Source: Caballeronia sp. LZ062
GTDB taxonomy: Bacteria > Pseudomonadota > Gammaproteobacteria > Burkholderiales > Burkholderiaceae
Assembly: GCF_031450785.1 (NCBI RefSeq)
Contig: NZ_JARTWB010000002.1
Span: 2,790,001-2,854,000 of the forward strand
Length of the DNA stretch: 64,000 nt
Direction: 5' to 3'
Shown: in pieces, positions 9,584 to 18,418 of the stretch
Position numbering within the stretch: the stretch's first letter is position 1
Layout: every line of letters starts with the position of its first letter
Notes under the pieces: model-generated
What the model saw: the letters and a program-made list of their open reading frames with translations, nothing else
Told to the model about the DNA's origin: nothing
The model's database searches: none
Program-made: the position numbers and the translations under genes

Positions 9584-10146
9584 ATCTCCTCCCTAACGCA
9601 CGACCACTTCGCTTACGACTTCATTCTGACCAGTCTTTAGTGGCGTTATGGTGATGAGCTGATGAAATTTCCATCATCTTTCCGTCATATGGCCCCCCCT
9701 GCAGCCGCGCCAGTTTGCAAAGGACACGTTGCACGACCTGTCGCGGGAAAGCTGGTCACCAAGCCAGAACGTCTGAGCCCGGGCGTGTCGCCGCGAATCA
9801 TCGTTGCGAGTCTGGATGTGAAGGTCATATAAGTCGGCTTCGCTACAGATGTCTTTAGCTTCATCTTCGATACGAAAGCTACTTCAGACATCAAAGCCAT
9901 CTCATGGATGGCAGTTTTTTTAGGCGGAGAGCAGCAGCGGTCCGTTGGACCGCTTACGCAAAAGAAGCCCGGCTAGTCCAAAGCATCACTCCGACAAACT
10001 GAAAAGATAAGCGGAGACTTCGCAAGCGAAGAGAATCGATGGTGAGTCGTTGGACGCCAACGTATGGCTACGCTGACGTCGTGGGAGCCAACGTCGGCCG
10101 TGCCTTCGCTGAGCGAACCAGCTTTAGGCTTTCTAGTCGACAAGTG
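9584..10146. other. Non-coding stretch with a regulatory box
   Basis: It holds the box at 9662-9688, described separately. The remaining sequence shows only short unconvincing frames. It is likely the promoter of the broken DUF4148 gene plus decayed sequence. Confidence 0.4.
9662..9688 (-). promoter_or_regulatory. Candidate metal-response regulator box before a DUF4148 gene
   Basis: ATGA-N8-TCAT-N7-TCAT is present: ATGA at 9662, TCAT at 9674 and TCAT at 9685. Over 30 bp it matches the box at 15957 at about 24 positions, including a shared TCATCTT-N-CCGTCAT core. It stands upstream of the frameshifted DUF4148 gene on the minus strand. Confidence 0.6.
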
Positions 10147-10344
10147 TCAGTGACCGGCCATTCTCCCGGAATCAGAGCCGTACCGAGCGCGATTACGTTC
10201 AAATGTCGCTTCGCTTGGAGGATAGTCGGACCGGCTAGTGGGGACGAGTCCGGCCCCCTGAGCTTCAATCAATTCTTGCACGACTTGGGCGCGTGTATTC
10301 CCCTGAGGTGGCGCCTGCGTCTCAGGGGCGTGAGCACTGCGCAA
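10147..10344 (-). pseudogene. Truncated DUF4148 remnant
   Basis: The frame encodes a clear DUF4148 core: TRAQVVQELIEAQGAGLVP followed by SDYPPSEATFERNRARYG. It lacks a usable start codon and signal peptide. The frame stays open upstream to about 10431 without ATG or GTG; the only candidate start is a TTG at 10344. A weakly hydrophobic stretch (RALCAVLTPL) in another frame just upstream may be what is left of the signal peptide. It is the third DUF4148 locus within 4 kb. Confidence 0.65.
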
Positions 10345-10440
10345 AGAGCGCGCTTGGCTCGGTGACGTTGGTTCGGCTCTCGACGTCGGAGGAAAGTCAT
10401 GCCCAGCGTCGGCAAATGAGCTATAGCGTCACTAGCAGGG

Positions 10441-10457
10441 CCGTCCACCGTGGACGG
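10441..10457. repeat. 17-bp perfect palindrome after copD
   Basis: CCGTCCAC-C-GTGGACGG has 8-bp arms around a single base and starts 19 bp beyond the copD stop. As RNA it could fold only with an open loop, so it may be part of a terminator or a protein-binding site. Confidence 0.45.
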
Positions 10458-10475
10458 ACTTTGTGTTACTGGTGA

Positions 10476-11420
10476 TTATGCTGTGCCTGGCAGCGGGCTC
10501 GAAACGAGAACTGCGGCAGCGATAAGAACAGCCACAAGTACGATTGATTCAACTTGCAGCACCCTTGAGAAGCGCTTGAGCGCAGGTGCAGCATTACGCA
10601 TGCTGCCGCCCTTGAGGGAGGCGAGCAGTTGCGGCATCTCGAAGAATCGGTTGTGGCCGCCTAGGGCGGCAGCGACTAATACAAGCCCGAGCTTCAGCAT
10701 GAGCACCTGCCCGTATGACGAGGTGACGAAACCGACCGGCGAGTTCACGCTTCGCCATCCGCTGTATGCGCCGGTGGCAAAGAGAACAAGTAGTGCAATC
10801 GTGGCCGTGTCGGACAGCGACTGAATGAACGAGGCCCCGTTCTTTCGGTCGGGCTCACCCGCAGCGAAAAGCGTCGGAGCAACGACATAGGTGGTCGCGA
10901 CTACGAGCCCAACCCAGACGCTGATTGCGAGAAGGTGAATCCAGTCCGCCCATACCGGCAGGGAGAAGAAGCCAGCTTCGACGGAGTGCCCGGTGTTGCT
11001 CCTTCCAAGCGCGATTCCGGCAAGACATATCCCGGTGAGCGGCATGAGTCGGCCGCGCATGGAAGCCGGGGCGAAGAGCAAGCCGAGTGCTACGCAAGTG
11101 AGCAACGCGCTGGCAGCCCATGCATGACCATATCCGGTTTCCTTCAGCATCGAGTAGACGGCCGGTCCGGCTTCCGCAAGGGTCGACTCGCTCATGAGCG
11201 CGCAGTGCGTCCAGAAGGCGGCGGTTGTGGACAGCAACAATGCAACGCACGCCACGCGAGCGGCAAGCAGCAACCGCGCGCTCACGCTTGCCTGCCAGTG
11301 AGATGTGCTGCGGACAAGCCACCTGTCGCTAATGAGTGCACCAACCAGTGTCGCGAAGCTGATGTTCTGCAGTGCGACCAGCGCCAGTCGTAGAACGCCC
11401 AGGAAACCGTCGTTCATCAC
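10476..11420 (-). CDS. copD: CopD inner-membrane copper protein
   Basis: CopD/PcoD is a multi-pass inner-membrane protein that works with CopC in handling periplasmic copper, probably in uptake. The 314 residues form about eight hydrophobic segments, with His-containing loops near several membrane edges such as FWTHCALM and GRSNTGHSV. Length is normal for the family. Its start (ATG ATG at 11420) overlaps the last bases of copC by 4 nt, so the pair is translationally coupled. It is the last gene of the copper operon. Confidence 0.9.
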   Translation of the reverse strand: MMNDGFLGVLRLALVALQNISFATLVGALISDRWLVRSTSHWQASVSARLLLAARVACVALLLSTTAAFWTHCALMSESTLAEAGPAVYSMLKETGYGHAWAASALLTCVALGLLFAPASMRGRLMPLTGICLAGIALGRSNTGHSVEAGFFSLPVWADWIHLLAISVWVGLVVATTYVVAPTLFAAGEPDRKNGASFIQSLSDTATIALLVLFATGAYSGWRSVNSPVGFVTSSYGQVLMLKLGLVLVAAALGGHNRFFEMPQLLASLKGGSMRNAAPALKRFSRVLQVESIVLVAVLIAAAVLVSSPLPGTA

Positions 11421-11791
11421 TTCACCGTGAAAGTGTAGGTGCCCTTTGTCTTGTGGGAGTCACTTGTCATCACGGCCCAGTGGACGGTGTACGAACCCGA
11501 TTCGAGCTTCGGCAGCGAAACTTCAAGAACTCGCGGATTGGTCGAATCCACCGTAGCTTTTTCCTTCGTCGCGGGCGCGCCAGCAGGATTGACGACCTTG
11601 ATGGTGCTGAAAGAGGATTCGATGGTCTCGTTAAACGTCAGCCGCAACGCATCTGGCGACACGTCGACCGTGCTGCCGGCGGCGGGTGCGGCGCTCTCAA
11701 GCTTGCCATGCGCCAACGCAGCAACAGGCAAGAGGCACATTGCTGCGGTCACCAAAAGAGGGGCGAGGCTCTTGCGAATTACGTTGTTCAT
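11417..11791 (-). CDS. copC: CopC periplasmic copper-binding protein
   Basis: This is a 124-residue cupredoxin-like copper carrier. A signal peptide ends at ALAHG, which leaves His as the first mature residue, the usual Cu(II) ligand. The C-terminal DSHKTKGTYTF segment supplies the second conserved ligand pair. The Met-rich Cu(I) loop of some CopC proteins is absent, which suits the Cu(II)-only type. It is followed directly by copD and preceded by a CusF-like gene in the same operon. Confidence 0.92.
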   Translation of the reverse strand: MNNVIRKSLAPLLVTAAMCLLPVAALAHGKLESAAPAAGSTVDVSPDALRLTFNETIESSFSTIKVVNPAGAPATKEKATVDSTNPRVLEVSLPKLESGSYTVHWAVMTSDSHKTKGTYTFTVK

Positions 11792-11842
11792 ACTTGCCTT
11801 CCTTGGCAGATGTCGGTGATTGCGTGGTTCTTCGTCAAGGCG

Positions 11843-12190
11843 TTACTGCATCTGCAGCTTGGTGACCGTGAGGGACCCGTTCACCTCCTCGGCAACGAAA
11901 TCAATCTTGTCGCCTGCTTTGACTTGCGAGAGCATCGCGGGGTCTTTCACCTTGAACGCCATCGTCATGCCTTCCATGCCGAGGTTTTCGAGCGGACCGT
12001 GCTTGATGGTGAGCTTGCCTGCGGCGTTATCGACCTTCTTGACTTCGCCATGCGACATGCTGTTCTTCGCATCAGCGTTCTTTTGGGCGCCGCTCGCCAT
12101 GTTCATGTTGCTCATATCGCCCGCCGCGTAAGCGGTCGCGGACAGCGACGCTGCAAAACCCAGTGTCATCGCAGCAATTGCCTTCTTCAT
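11843..12190 (-). CDS. CusF-like periplasmic copper-binding protein (first copy)
   Basis: This 115-residue protein has a signal peptide (ending AYAAG) and a CusF/OB-fold domain. The motif IKHGPLENLGMEGMTMAF aligns with the metal site of E. coli CusF. The His and the MTM pair are kept, but the Trp that stacks on Cu(I) there is replaced by Met. The ATG at 12190 follows GGAGAG. An upstream extension of the frame lacks signal-peptide character and was rejected. It lies between the multicopper oxidase and copC. A second copy lies at 35591 with the same Trp-to-Met change. Confidence 0.88.
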   Translation of the reverse strand: MKKAIAAMTLGFAASLSATAYAAGDMSNMNMASGAQKNADAKNSMSHGEVKKVDNAAGKLTIKHGPLENLGMEGMTMAFKVKDPAMLSQVKAGDKIDFVAEEVNGSLTVTKLQMQ

Positions 12191-12248
12191 CACATTCTCT
12201 CCATTGGTTAATAAAATTCGGCCGTGCACTTGCACGGCACTTTCAGAA

Positions 12249-13550
12249 TCAGCTGTCGGGCAGTTCGCCGGTGTACTCGTATGCCACCGTACCCTTGGGA
12301 TGTTTGAACCAGCCTGGGTCGCGGTAATCGTTCCTTCCAAGGCCCTGGCGAACTTTGACTACGGTGAACATCCCGCCCATCTCGAGTGGCCCAAAGGGCC
12401 CGCTGCCCGTCATCATCGGCAGCGTATTGTCGGGCAGGGGCATTTCCATCTCACCCATCGCTCCGCCGGTGCTGCCCATGGCCATGTAGTCGGGAACCAG
12501 CTTATTGATGCGCTTGGCAAGGTCCTTTTGCGGCACGCCAATCATGTTGGGAACCTGATGCCCCATTGCATTCATGGTGTGATGAGACTTATGGCAGTGA
12601 AATGCCCAATCGCCAGGACGATTCGCCGTGAACTCGATGGCGCGCATTTGCCCGACAGCAACGTCAGAAGTGACTTCGGGCCAGCGCGCGGTCGGAGGAA
12701 TCCAGCCGCCATCAGTGCCGGCGACCTCAAAGCTGTATCCGTGCAGGTGAATCGGGTGATTCGTCATGGTCAGGTTGCCAAAACGGATGCGCACTCTATC
12801 CCCCGCGCGAACTGGCATAGGGTCGATTCCAGGAAACACTCTGGAATTGAACGTCCACATGTTGAAGTCCGTCATCTCATTGACGCGCGGCGTGAAGCTG
12901 CCTGGGTCAATGTCATACGCGGCTAGTAGGAAGACGAAGTCGCGGTCCACATGCATGACGTTGCGGTCCTTCGGATGCACGATGAACGTGCCCATCATGC
13001 CCATGGCCATCTGTACCATTTCGTCGGCATGCGGGTGATACATGAAGGTCCCGTGCTTCTCCAGTTGGAACTCATAGACGAAGGTCTTGCCCGGCGGGAT
13101 ATGAGGCTGCGTGAGCCCGCCGACGCCATCCATTCCCGAAGGCAGGAGCATGCCGTGCCAGTGAACGGTGGTGTGTTCAGGCAACTTGTTCGTCACGAAG
13201 ATGCGGACCTTGTCACCTTCGACCGCTTCGATGGTCGGGCCCGGGGTCTGACCGTTGTAACCCCAAAGATTGGCGTTCATGCCGGGCGCCATCTCGCGTA
13301 CCACCGGCTCCGCAATGAGATGGAACTCCTTCCATCCGTTCTTCATACGCCACGGCAACGTCCACCCATTCAACGTCGCAACAGGCGTATATGGGCGTCC
13401 GTTGGGCGGTGCGAGAGGAGGCTGCGTGACGGCGTTACCCATCGTTGGGGCTTCTGGCAGCGACGCGGCGCCAGCCTTGCTGACGAGGGCCGCACCTAAC
13501 AGTGCAGCACCCGAGCCGCCGATAAAATTTCGACGAGAGACCATCTTCAT
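12249..13550 (-). CDS. Periplasmic multicopper oxidase (Tat-exported)
   Basis: Copper-dependent oxidases of this type are thought to oxidise Cu(I) to the less toxic Cu(II). The 433-residue protein starts with a twin-arginine signal (SRRNFIGG). Copper-site motifs are HWHG (near 129), HPHADE (near 175), HPIHLHGYSF (near 268) and HCHKSHHTMNAM (near 317), together giving type 1, 2 and 3 ligands. It belongs to the shorter copper-oxidase group often found beside TolC-like genes in Burkholderiaceae. The ATG overlaps the stop of the upstream TolC-like gene by 4 nt. copA would be a possible name but was not used because CopA proper is longer. Confidence 0.9.
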   Translation of the reverse strand: MKMVSRRNFIGGSGAALLGAALVSKAGAASLPEAPTMGNAVTQPPLAPPNGRPYTPVATLNGWTLPWRMKNGWKEFHLIAEPVVREMAPGMNANLWGYNGQTPGPTIEAVEGDKVRIFVTNKLPEHTTVHWHGMLLPSGMDGVGGLTQPHIPPGKTFVYEFQLEKHGTFMYHPHADEMVQMAMGMMGTFIVHPKDRNVMHVDRDFVFLLAAYDIDPGSFTPRVNEMTDFNMWTFNSRVFPGIDPMPVRAGDRVRIRFGNLTMTNHPIHLHGYSFEVAGTDGGWIPPTARWPEVTSDVAVGQMRAIEFTANRPGDWAFHCHKSHHTMNAMGHQVPNMIGVPQKDLAKRINKLVPDYMAMGSTGGAMGEMEMPLPDNTLPMMTGSGPFGPLEMGGMFTVVKVRQGLGRNDYRDPGWFKHPKGTVAYEYTGELPDS

Positions 13551-15040
13551 TTACCTTCAGATTGTGTTTGCGTCGCGGACGGCGTCGACGGCGCACCTAC
13601 TCCCGGCGTATTCGACGCGGGCTCTGCCGAGCTTGGCTCGGTGTTGTTATCAGCGGGACTTCGCGCCGGTGCAGTTGTGCTCGGCGGAAGTTGCCCGCCA
13701 AGCGACTGCTGCAGGTCGGTTTCTGCAAGCCAATAGTCTTTGAGTGCGTCGATGTATCCGTTGACCGCACTAACTTGGTCGCGCGAGTCCGCCAGCAATT
13801 CAAAAACGCTTGCGAGCATGCCGTTGTAGCGCAACAGCATCTCTTCGGAGATGGTCTTGCGCACAGGCACGACGTTGTCGCGGTAGTGCTTGGCAACGTC
13901 GTAGCTAGTCACATATGCGGAGTATGATTCGCGGACTTCCGACCGGGCGTCGATAGCTGTCTGCGCAAGGCGGTTCGCCGACTGCATGTATATGGCTTCT
14001 GCGCGCGCCACTTTCGCGCTGCCCCAGTCGAAGATGGGGATTTCGACGCTTACCTCATATCCGCGCTCTTTGCCCTTGTCCGTTTCGAAGTTGTTCTGGT
14101 ACCCGACCTCCAGCGCATTGACGAACCGAGTTGCCTTGCCGAGACCCAGCGATGTCGCGAGCCCCTGAACTTGCAGTTTCCCGGCTTGGATTTCTAGGCG
14201 GTTTTGCATCGCGAACGGCTCGAGCTCGCTTAACTGAGGTCTATCTTTCGGCAGGTCGGGGAGCCGGTCGGGAAGCTGATATTGCGCACCAAGACCCCAA
14301 AGGCCCATCGCACGAGTCAGCTTTTCACGCGCGGAAACCTTCTGCTGTCGAGCCTTGGCCAACTGAGCAGCGGATTCCGCGTAGAAGGCTTGCTCTCGCG
14401 CGTAGTCGAGCTTGCTGAAGTTACCGGCTTGGCGCATACGCGATGCCAGTTCAGCGCCTGCCTCGGCAGAATCCTCGACCTGCTCGGCATACATCGCTGA
14501 CTGTCCGGCTGCGACCGCTTCGACGTATGCCTTTCGCGCGTCGGCCGCCACCTTCAACATGGCGTTGGCCGTCTCGAGCTTCGTCTGCTCGAACCGACGC
14601 GCTTCGATACGCGAGGCGACGGGCAGCGTCAGCACACCGAGAACCGCCATAGAAAACGTCCGGCCGATGCCAATGCCATCGCTCCAATGTGTCCGGCTGA
14701 AAGAAAAGCTCGGATTGGGCAGACGGCCTGCTTGAACTAGGTCGGCTTCCGAAACGCCGAGCTCCCCGTACGCGGCCTGGAGTCCACGATTGTTGAGCAG
14801 CGCAATCTGGACGGCGTCGTCCATGCCGAGCGGTTTGGCCAGAAGCTCCTGGGTGCGCTTGTAAGCAGCCTCTCGGTCTCCATCGGTTCTGATGTAAACC
14901 GCATCCTTGCCAAGGCGCTCGGACGCAACCGACGACACGCTGGTAAATCCGCCATCCTTCGAGAATGTGGTGCATCCAGCTAGGAACACCGCAACGATTG
15001 CGACACATGTTGCCCGGGTATGTGTGAGGTGGCGTGTCAT
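13547..15040 (-). CDS. TolC-family outer-membrane lipoprotein
   Basis: This 497-residue OEP/TolC-type protein has a lipoprotein signal (VAIVAVFLAGC, Cys near 22). Two long helical repeats and a Pro/Ser/Thr-rich C-terminal tail follow. It probably forms an outer-membrane channel, yet no RND pump or adaptor lies in this operon, so it may serve another pump or have a structural role with the oxidase. Both ends overlap their neighbours by 4 nt (ATGA), indicating tight coupling with the small gene before it and the oxidase after it. Confidence 0.85.
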   Translation of the reverse strand: MTRHLTHTRATCVAIVAVFLAGCTTFSKDGGFTSVSSVASERLGKDAVYIRTDGDREAAYKRTQELLAKPLGMDDAVQIALLNNRGLQAAYGELGVSEADLVQAGRLPNPSFSFSRTHWSDGIGIGRTFSMAVLGVLTLPVASRIEARRFEQTKLETANAMLKVAADARKAYVEAVAAGQSAMYAEQVEDSAEAGAELASRMRQAGNFSKLDYAREQAFYAESAAQLAKARQQKVSAREKLTRAMGLWGLGAQYQLPDRLPDLPKDRPQLSELEPFAMQNRLEIQAGKLQVQGLATSLGLGKATRFVNALEVGYQNNFETDKGKERGYEVSVEIPIFDWGSAKVARAEAIYMQSANRLAQTAIDARSEVRESYSAYVTSYDVAKHYRDNVVPVRKTISEEMLLRYNGMLASVFELLADSRDQVSAVNGYIDALKDYWLAETDLQQSLGGQLPPSTTAPARSPADNNTEPSSAEPASNTPGVGAPSTPSATQTQSEGK

Positions 15041-15327
15041 TTTGCCCGGCTCCCGTGTTGGTGTTCGTTCATCTCAGCGGAAGCACTTCCGGTAGGCACC
15101 GAGTGCAGCATCGCGCCATTGCGCTTCGGAGCAACCTCACGGTTCAATTGTTGCCAGCTCGGATTGTCACTGTCCTTGAAAGACATGTACTGACTAAACG
15201 CCGACGGCACTTCGACGGCTGGTGTCGACGCGCTAGCATCGGTAGGGTCGGGGATTGGCGCCGTCGTTGCCTGCGCGAGCAACGGCAACGCGCAAGCGGC
15301 TAGAAACGCCGCAAGGAGTTTTCTCAT
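15037..15327 (-). CDS. Small periplasmic protein of the copper operon
   Basis: This 96-residue protein has a signal peptide ending near LAQATT and a Pro/Ser-rich mature part. A conserved-looking SAFSQYMSFKDSDNPSW segment and a His-containing end (NEHQHGSRAK) are visible. No named family is recognised. It overlaps the TolC-like gene by 4 nt and follows the copL-like gene, so it belongs to the copper operon. A role in copper handling or in assembly of the exported oxidase is inference from position. Confidence 0.7.
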   Translation of the reverse strand: MRKLLAAFLAACALPLLAQATTAPIPDPTDASASTPAVEVPSAFSQYMSFKDSDNPSWQQLNREVAPKRNGAMLHSVPTGSASAEMNEHQHGSRAK

Positions 15328-15411
15328 GGATTGTTCTCGTCATGAATCGTCGAAGTCGGTGGTCGACTCGGACAAATGCCTGCCGCAGCTGTTTAGCTGC
15401 GACTGTGCGGA

Positions 15412-15819
15412 CTAGACGAGAAGCGGCCTAGGCGGTCGCTCGATGCCGCCAGTCAGAAAGGAAACGACCGGAAGCGGCATTGACGGAAGAATGACGGAGT
15501 GGGCAGCATCAGCGAACTGTGTTGGCGCCGAAAGGTCGACAACGGCGGCGCCGACACAGCAAGATACGCAACTGGAGCAAGTGTGATGATGGCCGTGCGA
15601 GCGAGTCGCTTGGCCGCTCCGTTGGGTTCCGTGAGCCTCTACAGTGTTGTCATAGCCGAAGGCATCGGACGACTCATGCAGATGGCGGTGCATGTGAGAA
15701 GACGCGTTGCCACCATGACCCAACCCGAGACCACAACTCATCGACGCGGCCGCAAACGACTGAACCGGAAGGCTCAGCGTTAAGACGACAACCAGGATGA
15801 ATTTGCGCCAGTAGGACAT
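15412..15819 (-). CDS. CopL/DUF2946-like Cys/His-rich secreted protein (copy 1)
   Basis: This 135-residue protein has a signal peptide (ending SFAAAS), a His-rich middle (HMHRHLHE, SHGHHHTCSSCVSCC) and a C-terminus ending SFLTGGIERPPRPLLV. It resembles the small Cys/His-rich proteins (CopL, DUF2946) that head copper operons and influence their expression. The ATG at 15819 follows GGAAG. It is the promoter-proximal gene of the copper operon, divergent from copRS across a 242-bp spacer holding two regulator boxes. Three further proteins here share its layout (21193, 33271, 42076). Confidence 0.75.
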   Translation of the reverse strand: MSYWRKFILVVVLTLSLPVQSFAAASMSCGLGLGHGGNASSHMHRHLHESSDAFGYDNTVEAHGTQRSGQATRSHGHHHTCSSCVSCCVGAAVVDLSAPTQFADAAHSVILPSMPLPVVSFLTGGIERPPRPLLV

Positions 15820-15933
15820 CGCTTCCGAACGTAGCATGCGTTTGATAATTGTAAGCTGTAGTCGCCCGAAGTGACTAGCGGGAAGAGCGTGCGAAGGTTA
15901 CCGCCCGACGCCTGACAGCAAGATGCGCGCAAC

Positions 15934-15983
15934 ATGACAATTTTTTCATCTCCAACATGAAAATTTTTTCATCTTGCCGTCAT
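15934..15983. promoter_or_regulatory. Tandem regulator boxes between copper operon and copRS
   Basis: Two 16-bp elements of form ATGA-N8-TCAT lie 23 bp apart, at 15934-15949 and 15957-15972. The second has 7-bp inverted arms (ATGAAAA-TT-TTTTCAT) and continues into the third unit TCAT at 15980. They sit in the spacer between the divergent copL-like gene and copR, where a CopR-type regulator would control both directions. Identity of the binding protein is inferred. Confidence 0.65.
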
Positions 15984-16061
15984 GTGCTGCGCAGGAAGGA
16001 GCCGGTAAGCTGCAAAAGGCGAGGCCTCATACGGCTTCAATCCTCAAGTCATCGTGAACCT

Positions 16062-16733
16062 ATGCGCATTCTGCTTATAGAAGACGAGCCGAAGATGACC
16101 TCCTATCTCCGCAAAGGGCTTACGGAGGCCAGCTATACCGTCTACATTGCCGACAACGGAGAGGATGGTCTCTTCCTTGCGCTCAATGAGGACTTCGACC
16201 TCGTTGTACTAGATATCATGCTGCCGGGTATCGATGGCCTGAAGGTACTTAGGGAATTGCGCAGGCACAAACAAACGCCTGTCTTGCTGCTCACAGCGCG
16301 TGACACGGTCGATGACAAGGTCGAGGGATTGGAGGCCGGTGCCGACGACTATCTATCGAAGCCCTTCGCGTATGCCGAGCTACTGGCCCGGATACGCTCA
16401 TTGCTTCGCCGCGCACCTCGCGCGGTCAAGGATATCCTGCGTATCGGCGACCTCGAAATTGACCTTATGAAGCGCCGCGTGAGACGCGGGGAAGCGCGGC
16501 TTGAGCTAACTGCACAAGAATTCGCTCTGCTGCAATTGCTCGCCGAGCGGCAGGGCGAGGTCCTGACGCGGCAGTTCATCACGTCCCAAATTTGGGACAT
16601 GAACTTCGATAGCGATACAAACGTTGTGGATGCAGCGGTGAAGCGCTTGCGCGCCAAAATCGATAACTCGTACGGCAACAAGCTGCTGCACACCGTCCGA
16701 GGGATGGGTTACGTACTCGAGGACAGGTCGTGA
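16062..16733 (+). CDS. copR: CopR/IrlR-type heavy-metal response regulator
   Basis: This is an OmpR-family regulator of 223 residues. The receiver domain shows [12 protein letters not shown] at the start, the phospho-acceptor Asp in [10 protein letters not shown], Thr in LLLTARD and Lys in YLSKPF. A winged-helix DNA-binding domain (about 125-220) contains [13 protein letters not shown] and [14 protein letters not shown]. The ATG at 16062 was chosen because the receiver fold begins exactly there; an upstream ATG would add 35 residues of no receiver character. The last bases overlap the sensor kinase gene. It probably controls the copper operon and perhaps czcCBA. copR is by similarity; cusR, czcR and irlR are near relatives. 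Confidence 0.88.
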   Translation: MRILLIEDEPKMTSYLRKGLTEASYTVYIADNGEDGLFLALNEDFDLVVLDIMLPGIDGLKVLRELRRHKQTPVLLLTARDTVDDKVEGLEAGADDYLSKPFAYAELLARIRSLLRRAPRAVKDILRIGDLEIDLMKRRVRRGEARLELTAQEFALLQLLAERQGEVLTRQFITSQIWDMNFDSDTNVVDAAVKRLRAKIDNSYGNKLLHTVRGMGYVLEDRS

Positions 16734-18160
16734 ACCACCTGGCGCCAGCGAAGTCCGCATATGTGCTCCTTCTGCGATTGGCGGGCGCCTTTGCATTAGC
16801 CGCGCTTCTCGTATTTTCGCTGATGGGAGCGTACCTCTACCGGTCTCTCGCGCATGAGTTAGAACGGCGCGACGATGTCGAGATTGCGGGAAAACTCGCC
16901 CAATTCCGGCAGTTAATCAGCGACGCGGGCGCGCTCGACGCTGTGCGTCGCGACCCGTCCATCTTCCACGAGGTGCTCCTTTCGCACCCTGGGGTCTATC
17001 TGGCTATCGTCGGTAAAAGCGGTGATGTGTTAATGCAGCACGGACTGACGACCCCGATGGACTTCCAGGCACTGATTCATCAGAAGCACTCGCCGGGCGT
17101 TCCATACGGTTGCGAGTCCGCCGCGATAGGCCAAGCGCGCTGCGTGATGGCGTCGCAGAGGCTTCGCTCGGGCGAGGTCGCGCAGGTTCTGCTCTCGCGT
17201 AGCGCGCTCGACAGGCAATCGCTGCTTGAGAGCTACCGTATTGACATCTTTGTTGCCGTAGCAATCGGTTCCCTTCTCGTCGGCGGTCTCGGGTACTTGA
17301 TTACTCGGCGTGGGCTCGTACCTGTCAAGAGCATTGGCCGCCAAGCGTCCCGCATTGAGGCGCACAATCTAAGCGAGAGGCTTGATATCGAGGGGGGACC
17401 TGTAGAACTGGAGGAGATAGCGACGTCGGTGAACCGAATGCTCGACAGGCTCGAGCGAGCGTTTGTCCGTCTGTCGCAGTTTTCGTCTGACCTCGCGCAT
17501 GACATGCGCACCCCGCTGGCAAATCTGCTCAGTGCATCGCAGATAACCCTTTCGCGGCCGCGAACGATTGACGAGTATGAAGCGCTCATCGAGTCAAACA
17601 TAGAAGAGTACGAACGGCTCCAACGCATGATTGAAAACATGCTGTTTCTGGCTCGAACTGACAACGCCCAGTCGTTGCTTAATGCGTCGATGATTGACGC
17701 GAGAAGCGAACTTGGGCGGCTGGCATCGTATTTTCAGGGTCTGGCGGATGAATCGAATATTCACATCAGCGTTGAAGGCAACGCCGTTGTGAAAGCCGAC
17801 ACAAATCTCTTTCGCCGCGCCGTAAGTAACCTGGTATCGAACGCGCTGCAACACGCGACACCGGGCTCCACCGTAGAGTTACGTGCTTCTGAAACATCGG
17901 GGCAGGCGTCCATTGAGGTCGTGAATGCCGGCAACGAGATAGCGCCGGAACATCTGCCAAAAATTTTTGAACGCTTCTACAGGGCCGACGCATCCAGGCA
18001 CGGGTCGGCGAAGAACACGGGGCTGGGGCTCGCGATAGTGAAGTCGATTATGCAGCTGCATCGCGGCACGGTTGACGTTCGCAGCGCGGCTGGACGTACA
18101 GCATTCTTACTTCACTTTCCTCGGGCAACAACGAAACACGAGCGAACGCAGCCGACTTGA
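16730..18160 (+). CDS. copS: CopS/CusS-type heavy-metal sensor histidine kinase
   Basis: This is the membrane sensor kinase partnering the regulator before it. Its 476 residues show a first membrane segment (about 13-38), a periplasmic sensor domain, a second membrane segment (near 170-190) and a HAMP domain. The H-box [16 protein letters not shown] carries the phosphorylated His near 256. The ATPase domain has N ([10 protein letters not shown]), G1-like ([12 protein letters not shown]) and G2 ([12 protein letters not shown]) boxes. The GTG start overlaps the regulator stop (GTGA). Metal sensed is inferred as copper or silver from the neighbours. Confidence 0.9.
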   Translation: MNHLAPAKSAYVLLLRLAGAFALAALLVFSLMGAYLYRSLAHELERRDDVEIAGKLAQFRQLISDAGALDAVRRDPSIFHEVLLSHPGVYLAIVGKSGDVLMQHGLTTPMDFQALIHQKHSPGVPYGCESAAIGQARCVMASQRLRSGEVAQVLLSRSALDRQSLLESYRIDIFVAVAIGSLLVGGLGYLITRRGLVPVKSIGRQASRIEAHNLSERLDIEGGPVELEEIATSVNRMLDRLERAFVRLSQFSSDLAHDMRTPLANLLSASQITLSRPRTIDEYEALIESNIEEYERLQRMIENMLFLARTDNAQSLLNASMIDARSELGRLASYFQGLADESNIHISVEGNAVVKADTNLFRRAVSNLVSNALQHATPGSTVELRASETSGQASIEVVNAGNEIAPEHLPKIFERFYRADASRHGSAKNTGLGLAIVKSIMQLHRGTVDVRSAAGRTAFLLHFPRATTKHERTQPT

Positions 18161-18214
18161 CGTTCCCACGACGAGACGGTTGGGTCGGCTGTGGCCGAAT
18201 TCCTTTTGGAGACG

Positions 18215-18418
18215 ATGATGAAGTTTCATGTCGAAAAAATATCTTGCGGGGGATGCGCCCAGACCGTCCGCAGAGGCATCGCACAGGTAGACAACGTCGC
18301 GCGAGTGAGTGTCGACCTCGCCTCGAAGACGGTCGAGGTGGAAACGACCGCTCCCGAGCGAATGATAAGAGACGCCCTTCAATCAGTTGGCTACTGTGCG
18401 ACCGAGGCCCGAACATGA
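18215..18418 (+). CDS. CopZ-like cytoplasmic copper chaperone
   Basis: This single heavy-metal-associated (HMA) domain of 66-67 residues carries the metal-binding motif KISCGGCAQ (CxxC) and the typical ending ALQSVGYCAT. GGAG lies 4-8 nt before two adjacent ATG codons (18215, 18218). It follows copS, and its TGA overlaps the ATG of the beta-propeller gene. It probably hands Cu(I) to an exporter or reports copper. A second HMA protein lies at 42599. Confidence 0.85.
   Translation: MMKFHVEKISCGGCAQTVRRGIAQVDNVARVSVDLASKTVEVETTAPERMIRDALQSVGYCATEART

Noticed and set aside
9685..9900. 71-residue minus-strand frame in the spacer at 9.7-9.9 kb
   Set aside because: No ribosome-binding site, no recognisable family, and it runs up to the regulatory box; treated as chance.
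10855..11322. 155-residue minus-strand frame overlapping copD
   Set aside because: Out-of-frame shadow of the membrane protein CopD; composition unlike a real protein.
18157..18200. TTGAC ... GGGTCG sequence upstream of the CopZ-like gene at 18215, as a second CueR-type promoter
   Set aside because: The spacer length is near 19 bp but the central dyad is missing, and the site overlaps the end of copS.
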